From: CBDUXT01 sp965371245
GTDB taxonomy: Bacteria; Planctomycetota; Phycisphaerae; UBA1845
Length of the DNA: 64,000 bases
Direction of reading: 5' to 3'
NCBI GenBank assembly: GCA_965371245.1
Contig: CBDUXT010000003.1
Coordinates: 62,001-126,000 of the forward strand
The position numbers were made by a program, and so were the translations under genes. Of this stretch, positions 26,569-35,086 are shown piece by piece (position 1 is the stretch's first letter; every line of letters starts with the position of its first letter). Below the pieces are notes generated by a model, which was not told the origin of the DNA, searched no databases, and was given only the letters and a program-made list of their open reading frames with translations.

Positions 26569-27405
26569 TCAAAAGCCCTCGTAGGGCACCAACTCCGCCA
26601 GGCCGGCGTCGATCCAGCCCGATTTTCCGTCGGGCAACTCAACCTTCCACCAGCCACTTCTTGTTCGATCCCGCAACGTGAATTCTACGCCTGGTTGAAG
26701 CGGTTGTTCAAACTGGCGTTGGTATCCCGTACCCGGCCCCTTGTAGATCGCCACGTCCATGCCGGTGACGACCCCACTGGGGGCGTTGCGATCACCCCAA
26801 TGTGAAGCGGCGACGGAGCCCGCGGCCGTCCCCGCCAAGACGGCGAAGATGATCGCCCAAACGCCGATCGCCCGGCGCCGCGACCACTGGCGGACCAACA
26901 GCAAGACCCAGATCCCGAGGTAGAAACCCACGGCGGCACGAGCGCGCCCCGCGACCGACGTCTGATAATGCCAGAAGAAGAGGTTGCGCAAGAAGGCGCT
27001 GCCTCGCGTCGAGCGAATGGTCGTCAGGCAGCGAGACCTCGCGACCGAGAGGTTCTCTTGAAGCATGGGATCTCGCGGGATGAGGCGCTCCGCCCGACGA
27101 TAGTGGAGAATGGCGCGACCCACCTCGTCGGCCTGGAGATAACAGTTCGCCAGGTTAAACTCCAATCGCCCGTTGACGATACCCTGGGCGATGATGCTGC
27201 CGAAACGCTGCGCCGCGGACCGAAAGAGCCGGCGAGCCTGGTCCGGCTGTTCGGAAAGCAGGTGTTGGGCCTCGTCGAACTCCGCGAGCGCCTGCGTAAA
27301 GTTCGCCTGAACATCCACGTCGTTCGACGTAGCCCAAGCGTCACACGCAAGCAGGACGCACGCCAGCCCAGCCAGACATCTGATCTTGCCAGCCGTGCGC
27401 GTCAT
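26569..27405 (-). CDS. batE: BatE-like TPR and SH3 membrane protein
   Basis: 278 residues, last gene of the moxR-bat operon. Signal or anchor near the N-terminus (CLAGLACVLLACDAWA), TPR-like helices (GRLEFNLANCYLQADEVGRA, ILHYRRAERLIPRDP), two membrane helices (VGFYLGIWVLLLVRQ and VWAIIFAVLAGTAAGSVA), and a C-terminal bacterial SH3 domain (GMDVAIYKGPGTGYQ...WWKVELPDGKSGWI). This order matches BatE. The ATG at 27405 overlaps the batD stop as ATGA. The Bat proteins are thought to form a periplasmic/inner-membrane complex linked to MoxR chaperone activity and stress tolerance; the role here is inferred. Confidence 0.82.
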   Translation of the reverse strand: MTRTAGKIRCLAGLACVLLACDAWATSNDVDVQANFTQALAEFDEAQHLLSEQPDQARRLFRSAAQRFGSIIAQGIVNGRLEFNLANCYLQADEVGRAILHYRRAERLIPRDPMLQENLSVARSRCLTTIRSTRGSAFLRNLFFWHYQTSVAGRARAAVGFYLGIWVLLLVRQWSRRRAIGVWAIIFAVLAGTAAGSVAASHWGDRNAPSGVVTGMDVAIYKGPGTGYQRQFEQPLQPGVEFTLRDRTRSGWWKVELPDGKSGWIDAGLAELVPYEGF

Positions 27406-29207
27406 GATCCGGTTTGTTCCAACGCGTGAATCCATTGGAGTACCGTCTTGGCCGCCCGCGCCGTCGAGAGTTCTTCCGAAACCCCGGGGGCAAAGCGGGC
27501 CACCTCGCACGATTCCAGGAACCCGGCGATCTTGGCTGCGACGCTCGGGTCCAATCCGTTCCTTGCCAACAGGGACCGCACCTCGTGGGGAGTCAACGCC
27601 CCCCGGGTAAACCCGAAACGGTCGGCGAGGTAGCCGGTCAATACTTCGGAAAGTTCATGGAGTTGCTCGGTCGGCTGTGCCCGCATTCTAGCCTTGCGCA
27701 AGGCGGCGCGCGCGGCGCGTCCCGCGCGACGGCGCCTTGCATAGTTGACGTCGGCCTTCATCCGCGCGCGATGGCGGGAAGTCAGGGCGACGACAAGCCA
27801 GGCAAGCGGTGACGCGATCAGCGAGGCGGCCCACGGAGTGGTCCATCGGAACGCCTGATCGGCGAGCACGTCCTTGGCGTCGAGAAAGTTCGGGGAGATA
27901 CCGCCTGAGAGTAGGGTCAGCGTCGTGAGATTGTTCCCCGGTGGCGAAACGTCCAGCGCGATCGGGGCTGCCCCGCTCACACCCGAGGGTGGATCCACGG
28001 TGATGTTCACCGGTTCGCCGGTGAGGGTTACGTACCTTTCCAGTGTGGGGTCGAAATAGGACCAGCGGATCGGCGGGATGGTCTGCTCGCCCGCTTGCTT
28101 GGGAAAAACAGCCCTGCGGAAAACCTTGGAGCCGCTGTCCACGTCACCGATCAACTCGTCTCCGACAAAGTCAAACCGACTGGCAAGTTCGGCTTGGCGG
28201 CTCAGGTCCGGTCCGGCCACGCCATCCAAAGGGGAGCCGCGCAGCGCGATGGTCAACGTGATGGGCTGACCGAGCTCGAGGCGCGTCGGCTTGGCCGTGA
28301 CCGCGAGGGTGAAGGCGCCGATGGCGCCTGTGTAGTCGTCCGGCCGTCCGATGGACGGAGGCGGAAGAACGTTAATGACCACGGCGGAGGCTCGGGCGGA
28401 CTCGCGCCGATGACGTTGGATCTCGTAGCCGCCGAAGATGCCTCGGCGGACGCGGGTGGGGTAGTTCGCTCTGAGAAAGACCGGCCCCACCATCAAATCT
28501 CCGACCTCCTCTGCGCGGACTTCCTCCGCGACGCGGAAGATCTCGTAGCGGTGGCGGACCCCTGCCGAGTCGGTAAGGATCCGCTCACTTCGGTTGGCCT
28601 TGCCATTGGCGAAGACCGAAAGCTGCGAGTTACGCACATCCAGCACGTCGCGAAGCATCTGAAGCGCGATCTGCCGGCCGTTGATCACCACCTTGCGGAT
28701 GCCGAACGTGAGGGTGGCCGTATAGGATTGGGTGACATAGAGCCTCTTGGGCTCGACGGTGATCTCGGCGAAAATGAAACGGTCGCCGTTCGGTTCGGCT
28801 GCGGACTCCGTATCGCGTACCACGATATCGAACGCTTCCGTTTGGTAGGTCGCCGTTTCGGCCGCAACAGAAATCGGCCCAAGGGTGTGCGTTCCCTCTT
28901 TCAGGGCGGTAAGGCGGAGCGTGTACGTGTAGACGACCCGCTGCGATCGCCTTCCGTTGACGATCGAAGTGAACGAGCTGCTTCTTGGCGTCGCGGTGAG
29001 TAGCTCGAGCTTGAGTCCATCCGGTATCTCGGCCTGCGGCGCCTCGGGCACGCCCGTGTTGGTGCAGACGAGCTGAAGGTTAACGGCTTCTCCCAGGTCG
29101 AGCCTGGTGGGTCGAGGGCTGAGTTGAATGCCCGGTGCCTGCGCCTGTACCCATGCCGGGATAGCCGTAGCGATGAACGCAGCGAGGATGGCTCGGAAGC
29201 GTCGCAA
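27402..29207 (-). CDS. batD: BatD-like protein (oxygen tolerance, beta-rich periplasmic)
   Basis: About 600 residues. Signal peptide FRAILAAFIATAIPAWVQA, then repeated immunoglobulin-like segments (IQLSPRPTRLDLGEAVNLQL, LAVTAKPTRLELGQPITLTI), and a membrane helix near SLIASPLAWLVVALTS before a basic cytoplasmic tail. This fits BatD. I use a TTG at 29207, one base after the batC stop, because the only upstream ATG (29258) lies inside batC and would add 17 non-signal residues. It overlaps batE by 4 bp. Confidence 0.82.
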   Translation of the reverse strand: MRRFRAILAAFIATAIPAWVQAQAPGIQLSPRPTRLDLGEAVNLQLVCTNTGVPEAPQAEIPDGLKLELLTATPRSSSFTSIVNGRRSQRVVYTYTLRLTALKEGTHTLGPISVAAETATYQTEAFDIVVRDTESAAEPNGDRFIFAEITVEPKRLYVTQSYTATLTFGIRKVVINGRQIALQMLRDVLDVRNSQLSVFANGKANRSERILTDSAGVRHRYEIFRVAEEVRAEEVGDLMVGPVFLRANYPTRVRRGIFGGYEIQRHRRESARASAVVINVLPPPSIGRPDDYTGAIGAFTLAVTAKPTRLELGQPITLTIALRGSPLDGVAGPDLSRQAELASRFDFVGDELIGDVDSGSKVFRRAVFPKQAGEQTIPPIRWSYFDPTLERYVTLTGEPVNITVDPPSGVSGAAPIALDVSPPGNNLTTLTLLSGGISPNFLDAKDVLADQAFRWTTPWAASLIASPLAWLVVALTSRHRARMKADVNYARRRRAGRAARAALRKARMRAQPTEQLHELSEVLTGYLADRFGFTRGALTPHEVRSLLARNGLDPSVAAKIAGFLESCEVARFAPGVSEELSTARAAKTVLQWIHALEQTGS

Positions 29208-29208
29208 C

Positions 29209-30129
29209 TCACCAATCCTTCTTGACCGCAACCCCGGCCTGTGGCCGCACAACCTCACGGCGCGACTTCTTACGATCCCGAATCGCCTGCATCATCTCGC
29301 GTAGCTTGCGCTCGGCCTGTTCGCGCGACACCTGTTCTTTTTCCTGTGCTTCGGAGGGCTGTTTCTGCTCCTCCGCGTCGGATGACTGCTGGTCCTGACC
29401 CTCCGAGGGCTTGTCCTGCTGCTCTCCCTCTTGCTGCTCGGACGAATCCTGCGGCTTCTGTTCTTGGTCCTCGCCTTGTTCTTGCTCGTTCTGGTCTTGC
29501 TTCTCTTGGTCGCCTTCGGACTGTTGCTGCTGTTGGTCCTGGTTCTGGTCGTCCTTTTTTTCCTGGCTGTCGTCGGACTGTTGTTGTTGCTGTTGTTGCT
29601 GTTGCATCTGTTGTTTGATCTGACGCCGCATGGCCGCCGCCTTGAGCATGGCGTCTCGGGCCGCGTCGTGCTCGGTGTCGTCCGCCAGGACCCCCTGATA
29701 TCGCCGTATGGCCTTTTCGATCAGGGGAAGGGCGGCCTGCGGATCATCGAGGTGGTCCAGGGCTTCTGCATGGTCGCACGTTCCCAGGCTGTACCGCGCG
29801 TCGTTGGCCAGCGGTCCGGTCGATGTAGCGGCCGACGCCTCGAACGCCTCGCGCGCTTGCTCATACGCCTTCATGTCGAACTGCGCCAGCCCTTCCACAA
29901 AGGCGATCTCACTCGCGTTGGGGCTTTGCTCCTCGGCGTGGCGATACGCTTCCAACGCGCCGGTCGGGTCGTTGGCGAGCAGTCGCCGGTTGCCCTCATG
30001 AACCGCCTTGCGCGCGGTCAATCCGGCTAGCGCGTTGTCGATGCCTTTCGATTCCGGCTGTGAGTCGGCGGGCGCATCGGTCGGCTGCGCCGGAACCCGC
30101 ACGGGATCTTGACCCGAAGCGGGGGTCAT
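29209..30129 (-). CDS. batC: BatC-like TPR protein with Gln/Glu-rich linker
   Basis: TPR segments at about 40-150 (NRRLLANDPTGALEAYRHAE, NDARYSLGTCDHAEALDHLD) are followed by a ~120-residue stretch of Gln, Glu, Asp and Ser (polyglutamine runs up to eight), then a basic end (RKKSRREVVRPQAG). This is the BatC layout. The ATG at 30129 lacks a signal peptide. Immediately upstream and in frame is a signal-like stretch (TYVTLAIAVLTGW) with no ATG, GTG or TTG until far into a repeat, so the real start is uncertain. Upstream neighbour batB is 360 bases away because repeats intervene. Confidence 0.72.
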   Translation of the reverse strand: MTPASGQDPVRVPAQPTDAPADSQPESKGIDNALAGLTARKAVHEGNRRLLANDPTGALEAYRHAEEQSPNASEIAFVEGLAQFDMKAYEQAREAFEASAATSTGPLANDARYSLGTCDHAEALDHLDDPQAALPLIEKAIRRYQGVLADDTEHDAARDAMLKAAAMRRQIKQQMQQQQQQQQQSDDSQEKKDDQNQDQQQQQSEGDQEKQDQNEQEQGEDQEQKPQDSSEQQEGEQQDKPSEGQDQQSSDAEEQKQPSEAQEKEQVSREQAERKLREMMQAIRDRKKSRREVVRPQAGVAVKKDW

Positions 30130-30185
30130 CCAACCAGTGAGGACCGCGATGGCCAGTGTGACGTACGTCGAGCGAGGCGCAACCC

Positions 30186-30263
30186 GAGCCGCGCCCGTAA
30201 GGAAGCGGTTATCTGCGCCAAACCCGGCTTGCAGGCGTCCGCTCCCTGACGGTCGCGGCTTGG
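30186..30263. repeat. 78-bp inverted-repeat element, copy 1
   Basis: Ends gagccgcgcccgtaaggaagcgg and ccgctccctgacggtcgcggctt are inverted copies. A second 78-bp element with the same ends lies at 34916-34993, also inside the bat operon. It sits directly upstream of the signal-like stretch of batC. Confidence 0.7.
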
Positions 30264-30334
30264 TTCCACCTGACCCGTCAGACGTCGGGTGTCGAAGTAC
30301 TACTGCCGTTTCCAAAAAGGTTATTTCGTTCTTC

Positions 30335-30478
30335 GGGTGGCATGCCCAAGCCGGAGGCGCGGGCATGTGCCGGGCCATCCAGCACATGGCCGCGCTGCGC
30401 TTGGCCATGCCACCCAACGACCGGAGCCGCGCAACGTCGAGCCACCTTTCTGGAAACGGCACTAGCTCGCGAAGACCG
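30335..30478. repeat. Family-B dispersed repeat with gggtggcatg ends
   Basis: GGGTGGCATG (30335-30344) and CATGCCACCC (30406-30415) form an 81-bp inverted repeat. It continues into a block with ttctggaaacggcact shared with 11618-11718. It separates batB from batC. Confidence 0.65.
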
Positions 30479-30491
30479 CGTTCGATCGGGT

Positions 30492-31649
30492 TCATCCGAC
30501 GGGCTCCTCCTGCCAGACGCGCTGCGGGCGAGTCGTCTCGCCGGGGCGCCGACCGCTTATCATTGTTTCCAATCCCAGGAGAATCAACGCGGCCAGCAGG
30601 AACCACTGGTATCGAGGCCGGTGGCGGATGCGTTCTTCAGTGGTCAGAAGCGACTTCTGTGAGCTGCCCATGACGTTGACGAGCCGGTGGAACCGCTTCA
30701 GCGGGGCGAATCGACCGTTTCCGGCTTCCGCAATCTCCCGCAGCCCGACGACATCGAGTTTGGAAAAGACGATCTGCCCATCGTGAAGCAGCGGCGTTCC
30801 CGCTTCGGTCGGGATCTGCGCGCCGACGGGCAGCGTCGGGTCGCCGACGCCAACCGTGAAGGTTCGGATCCCTTGCTCGGCGAGCGCGACCCGGGCCGCC
30901 TCGACCGGTGCTCCTTCGTGGTCCTCTCCGTCGGTGAAGACGACGATGATCTTCGTGGAACGATCCGGCGATCGGACGAACAGGTCGGAGGCCGCGCGGA
31001 TCGCCGCGGCGATGGCGGTCCCGCCGCGCGGCGCGCTCCCGATGGTCACGGCCTCGAGCTTCGAGCGGAAGGACAGGTGGTCCGTCGTGAGCGGAAGCTT
31101 CAGCGACGTGGAACCGGCGAAGGTCAATAGGGCCAGGCGGTTGGCGTGGCGGAAGACGGCGCGATCGATCAGCTGTAGGCGGATATCTCGCTTGGCCCGC
31201 TCCAGGCGGCTGGGCTCCACGTCCCGAGCGAGCATCGAGCGCGAGACATCCAGTGCCACCACGATGTCCACCCCATAGACCTTTTGCTTTTCCAGATAGA
31301 CCCCCCATCGAGGGCCGACCACCGCGGCCGCGACCAGGGCGATCGCCGTCACGAACAACCCCGCTCGTAACGCTTGTCGCCCCGGGCTGACGCCCTGTGC
31401 AAGCAACGGAGCGAGCTGGGCCGAGGCGAAACGCTCGACGGCGCGCCGACGCCGCAGAAGTCCATACAGGAAAAAGAGGCCGGCAACCGGACCGGCCGCC
31501 GCCAACCACCAGAGGTCCTGGTTGTCGAAGAGCAGGACGTCCTCGGCGGCCGTTACCACCAGGAAAAACCCCAGGGCGACGATCGCCAGGGGCCAGACGA
31601 CCACCCAGATCGTCCATGTCAGCATGGGATAGAGGATCTGTCGGCTCAT
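30492..31649 (-). CDS. batB: BatB-like von Willebrand factor A membrane protein
   Basis: 385 residues. Hydrophobic N-terminal segments (ILYPMLTWTIWVVVWPLAIV; LWWLAAAGPVAGLFFLYGLL), a VWA domain with the MIDAS motif DVSRSML (Asp-x-Ser-x-Ser), Thr in PRGGTAIAAAI and DGEDHEG, and a C-terminal helix (YQWFLLAALILLGLETM). This is the BatA/BatB topology: a periplasm-facing metal-binding VWA domain between membrane anchors. It overlaps batA by ATGA (31646-31649). Confidence 0.85.
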   Translation of the reverse strand: MSRQILYPMLTWTIWVVVWPLAIVALGFFLVVTAAEDVLLFDNQDLWWLAAAGPVAGLFFLYGLLRRRRAVERFASAQLAPLLAQGVSPGRQALRAGLFVTAIALVAAAVVGPRWGVYLEKQKVYGVDIVVALDVSRSMLARDVEPSRLERAKRDIRLQLIDRAVFRHANRLALLTFAGSTSLKLPLTTDHLSFRSKLEAVTIGSAPRGGTAIAAAIRAASDLFVRSPDRSTKIIVVFTDGEDHEGAPVEAARVALAEQGIRTFTVGVGDPTLPVGAQIPTEAGTPLLHDGQIVFSKLDVVGLREIAEAGNGRFAPLKRFHRLVNVMGSSQKSLLTTEERIRHRPRYQWFLLAALILLGLETMISGRRPGETTRPQRVWQEEPVG

Positions 31650-32761
31650 GGGATCGTACGGTACCTCGTGCTGACCAGAAACAACTCGAGCATCAACAGA
31701 CCCAACCCGGTCAACATCGCGATCTTGGCTGCGTAGGTGTTGTCATGGAAACTACGTTCGCCGGTGTGGTGTCGTTCCATTTGATCGATCGCGTCGTAGA
31801 TGCGTATCAGCGAGTCGGTGTCCGTTGCCCGGAAGTACTCAGCGCCGGTGACCGCGGCCACCTGTTTAAGGAGCCGTTCGTCAACGCCGGCCCGTCGCCG
31901 CTGAAAGAAGCCAAACCGAGTCGGACTCTGGGCTGACCCGACGGCGCCGATCGTGTAGATCTTGATACCCAAACGTGCCGCGACCTTCGCTGCCTCCAAG
32001 GGATCCGGCGGTGGCGGACCCTGTGGAAGGACGGCTGGGTGGTTCTCTCCATCGGTGAGCAGGATCATCACGCGGCTCTTGGCGGCCTCCGAACCGGGTA
32101 CGCCCGCGACGGCCTGTTCACCCGCGCGTCGCAGGTCGTCCGTGGCCAGCGCGATCGCATCGCCCAGCCCCGTGAAGCCGGATTCCGGGTTCTCCCGGAC
32201 CTGACGACCATCGACCCACCCCGGGATCTCCGTTTCGACAAGCAGGTCGGCCAGGCTGCCGTGGTCGAGTGTCAGCGGGCAAGGCGTGTCGGCGTATTGC
32301 GCGAACGTGGTCATTCCTATCAGATCGCTTTCTCGACCCCCCAGCGTGCTTTGCCCGAGAACAAAATCGCGGAACACCCGTTTAACGGCGTCGAGCCGCC
32401 GGACACGTACGTTGTCGATGACGAAGTCCTCCTCCGACATGCTGCCGGAGACGTCGAGCACCATCTGGATGGCGATCCCTTCGCTCGTGTCGCGGTATTC
32501 CCCGCCCGATTGCGGTCTTGCAAGTGCCACCAACAGGGCCGCGATCGCCAGTGTCCGCAGAAGCGGAATCACGAACCGCGTTCGCACGGCCCACGTGGAG
32601 CCCAGCGCCGTCATGCAACTCACCGAACTGAACCGAAGCGTCGCGCGACGCCCTCTGCGGCGCGCGAACAGCCAGACGATAGGGATCAGCAATACGCACG
32701 CAACGCACATCCAGGCGAAGAGCGGTCCGGGATTAAAGCGCTCACTCAGCCATAGCATCAT
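31646..32761 (-). CDS. batA: BatA-like von Willebrand factor A membrane protein
   Basis: 371 residues. Two N-terminal hydrophobic segments (LFAWMCVACVLLIPIVWLFA; VIPLLRTLAIAALLVALARP), a VWA domain with intact MIDAS DVSGSMS, a conserved Thr in the GLGDAIALAT region and LLTDGENHPA, and a C-terminal helix (KIAMLTGLGLLMLELFLV). Paralogue of the next gene. It overlaps its neighbours on both sides by ATGA (32758-32761 and 31646-31649), so translation is coupled. Confidence 0.86.
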   Translation of the reverse strand: MMLWLSERFNPGPLFAWMCVACVLLIPIVWLFARRRGRRATLRFSSVSCMTALGSTWAVRTRFVIPLLRTLAIAALLVALARPQSGGEYRDTSEGIAIQMVLDVSGSMSEEDFVIDNVRVRRLDAVKRVFRDFVLGQSTLGGRESDLIGMTTFAQYADTPCPLTLDHGSLADLLVETEIPGWVDGRQVRENPESGFTGLGDAIALATDDLRRAGEQAVAGVPGSEAAKSRVMILLTDGENHPAVLPQGPPPPDPLEAAKVAARLGIKIYTIGAVGSAQSPTRFGFFQRRRAGVDERLLKQVAAVTGAEYFRATDTDSLIRIYDAIDQMERHHTGERSFHDNTYAAKIAMLTGLGLLMLELFLVSTRYRTIP

Positions 32762-33972
32762 GCGGCACGCTCCTCGTCGCTGGGCGGCGAAGGGGGGGCA
32801 CCGATCGACGGGGTCGATCTGCGGCGAGTTCGTTCCACGAAGTCACCGGCCGCCTTGAGGGCCGCGTCGGCGGCCTCGCGGCCTGGCGTATGCCGAGCAT
32901 ATTTGACCAGGTCGCACGCGGTCATGAAGGGATGGAGTTCGTCGGCGATCGTGGCTCCGATGCGACCATCGGCCGGGGCGGAAGCCAGGAACTCCTCCGT
33001 GGTCATCTCCGGGGCGCACACGTCAAACCGTCGCTCGATGTATCCGCGGACGATTCCGCTGACGCGATAGTAGAAGTCCTTGACGCGACCTCGCGCGACA
33101 AGATCCTCGGTCACCAGCGCCGCGATTTCACGGCGGGCCCACACGTCCGCTGGAATCTTCACGATCACTTCAGCCGGCCGGTTTCGGATGCGCCGGCGGA
33201 TCAGAAGCACCAACACGACGAGCGCAGCGGCCGTGACCAACCCGCCTGCAATCCACGGACCCCACTGTCGCGGTAGCTCGACCGGATCGAGACGCCTGAT
33301 CTCGGTGAGCTGTTCGGGGGAGAGCCCCGCGCCCTCCGGTTGTACGACCGTGATGGTGATCGGCTCCGTCGTCACGGTTTGCGGCTCTTGCGTGACCTGC
33401 CCCGTCCGGCCGTCCAAAGAGCGCCGCAGGTAGACAAACGTCGCGGCCGCCGGCGGCAACTCGTGTACACCGGGCACGAAGAACTCCAACCTGTATCGGA
33501 CCGTCCACCGCAGGCGTCCATCTTCGGTCGGAACGGCCGACTTCCTTTGAGTCTCCACAACGCCGATTTCGAACCCTCGGTCACCGTCTAGCAACACGCG
33601 ACGGTAGTCCGTGTCGGTCACGGTCACGTCGCGGTCAGCGAGTATCTCAAACACGACCTCCGCCCTCTGCGAAAGCTGGACCGATACGGGTGCCACGGTC
33701 AGGCTCAGCCGGACCGGCCCGTCGCCGGCGGTCCGCGTGATGCCGGTCTCATCCGTCGGCTCGTCCACGGGTCTGGTCGGGCCGCAACCGGCCGCCGCCG
33801 CCAGAAGCGACAAAGATAGCAAGGCGGCGCCACGAACGACGGGTGAGCGCGTGGCGGTGCGACGAGTGCGCGTGCTCGATACACACTCAGTCATCAACGG
33901 AACGCCCGGTTCGCGGTTGTTCCCGGGGCCGCGATGCGCGCCTTCAATTGAGCCCGCCCAACGTCGGTTCAT
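32758..33972 (-). CDS. Bat-operon lipoprotein with one membrane helix, DUF4381/BatD-like
   Basis: A lipoprotein signal with lipobox LAAAAGC, a beta-rich extracytoplasmic part (VRLSLTVAPVSVQLSQRAEV...), a membrane helix (WGPWIAGGLVTAAALVVLVL) followed by RRRIRNR, and a cytoplasmic helical part (VTEDLVARGRVKDFYYRVSG). In other bat operons a DUF4381 or second BatD-like gene holds this slot between DUF58 and batA. The ATG at 33972 overlaps the DUF58 stop as ATGA. An ATG at 33894 gives a more normal signal peptide and may be the real start. Precise function unknown. Confidence 0.7.
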   Translation of the reverse strand: MNRRWAGSIEGAHRGPGNNREPGVPLMTECVSSTRTRRTATRSPVVRGAALLSLSLLAAAAGCGPTRPVDEPTDETGITRTAGDGPVRLSLTVAPVSVQLSQRAEVVFEILADRDVTVTDTDYRRVLLDGDRGFEIGVVETQRKSAVPTEDGRLRWTVRYRLEFFVPGVHELPPAAATFVYLRRSLDGRTGQVTQEPQTVTTEPITITVVQPEGAGLSPEQLTEIRRLDPVELPRQWGPWIAGGLVTAAALVVLVLLIRRRIRNRPAEVIVKIPADVWARREIAALVTEDLVARGRVKDFYYRVSGIVRGYIERRFDVCAPEMTTEEFLASAPADGRIGATIADELHPFMTACDLVKYARHTPGREAADAALKAAGDFVERTRRRSTPSIGAPPSPPSDEERAA

Positions 33973-34844
33973 CGGCGACGTTCCCGTTTGTGGAAGAAGC
34001 GAACCAAGGGGTCGATGTAGGGTCTGTCCGTACGCACCTCGATTGTCTCGGTGTCCATCTTGCGAAACAGGCTTTCTCGGACGGCGGCGCGCAGGGTCGC
34101 TTTCGCGGCGTATCGGCGGCGAAACGATCGACTGCCCGTGTCCACAAGGACGCACTCGCCGGTCTCGGGATCCTCAAGTTCAACGAACCCCGCACCGGAG
34201 AGCTCGGCCTCGCGCGGGTCGGTAACGATGACGGGGATCAGGTCGTGTCGGCGTCGCGCGATCCGGACCGAGGCCTCATACCCATCGGTGAGAAAATCGC
34301 TGACCAGAAAGCAGATCGAGCGCCGCGTGGTGACCCGGTTCAGAAAACTGATCGCCTCGGAAATGTCGGTCCCGTGTCCGACCGGCTCATGGTAGAGCAA
34401 CTCGCGAATGATCCGCAGCACGTGCTGGGTGCCCTTCTTGGCCGGGACGTATTTCTCAACCTCGTCGGTGAACAGAACCAATCCGACCTTGTCGTTACTT
34501 CGGATGGCGGAGAAGGCGAGGACCGCGCAGAGCTCGGCGGCCATGTCCAGCTTGAACTGTTGCCCGCTGCCGAAGAGCCCGGACCGGCTGACATCCACGA
34601 CGAGCATAACGGTCAGCTCGCGTTCCTCGCGGAACTTCTTGATGAATGGCTCGCCGTAGCGGGCCGACACGTTCCAGTCGATCAGGCGCACGTCGTCGCC
34701 GATTTGGTAGGGGCAGACCTCCTCGAACTCCATGCCGCGTCCACGAAAGGCGGAGTGGTATTGTCCGGCGAAGACATCGTTCACGACCCGCGACGTGCGG
34801 ATCTGAATCTGTCGCACCTTCTTGAGTAGTTCCTTGGGGATCAT
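33969..34844 (-). CDS. DUF58 domain protein, bat operon
   Basis: 291 residues. Core DUF58 motif: GMEFEEVCPYQIGDDVRLID followed by WNVSARYGEPFIKKFREERE, then a VWA-like fold with VVDVSRSGLFG and ICFLVSDFLTDGYEA. DUF58 proteins accompany MoxR ATPases and Bat VWA proteins; the MoxR AAA+ protein is thought to act on or with them. No signal peptide, so cytoplasmic. A repeat-bearing 242-base gap separates it from moxR upstream; downstream genes overlap. Confidence 0.87.
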   Translation of the reverse strand: MIPKELLKKVRQIQIRTSRVVNDVFAGQYHSAFRGRGMEFEEVCPYQIGDDVRLIDWNVSARYGEPFIKKFREERELTVMLVVDVSRSGLFGSGQQFKLDMAAELCAVLAFSAIRSNDKVGLVLFTDEVEKYVPAKKGTQHVLRIIRELLYHEPVGHGTDISEAISFLNRVTTRRSICFLVSDFLTDGYEASVRIARRRHDLIPVIVTDPREAELSGAGFVELEDPETGECVLVDTGSRSFRRRYAAKATLRAAVRESLFRKMDTETIEVRTDRPYIDPLVRFFHKRERRR

Positions 34845-34915
34845 CGTGTTTCGCGAGATGCTCCAATCCGCAGCGAGTGCTCCGTCACGCTTAGCTAGAC
34901 GGGTTTATCCAAACC

Positions 34916-34993
34916 GAGCCGTGACCGTAATGGAGCGTTAGTCCGCGGCAGACCGACGCTTCTGATGCCCGCTCCCTGATGGTCGCGGCTCGG
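34916..34993. repeat. 78-bp inverted-repeat element, copy 2
   Basis: gagccgtgaccgtaatggagcg at one end and cgctccctgatggtcgcggctc at the other are inverted. Same length and ends as 30186-30263. Just after it (35039-35082) is a 44-base stretch that recurs in diverged form at about 38522-38565. Confidence 0.7.
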
Positions 34994-35086
34994 AAAGACA
35001 GCGGTAGGGTGCGTCCCGGACGCACACTACGGTCGGAAGCCGGTGCCACACCGAAGTCAGGCGTTCTTCAACGCGCTCCTGGAAGT

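Noticed and set aside
29560..29620. Poly-glutamine run as an assembly or sequencing artefact
   Set aside because: CAG and CAA codons are mixed, the frame continues through, and low-complexity Gln/Glu linkers are normal for BatC.
29431..30030. Plus-strand frame with long poly-Leu/Val stretches that looks like a membrane protein
   Set aside because: It is the antisense of the Gln/Glu-rich linker of batC; CAG/CAA/GAG repeats read backwards give Leu and Val.
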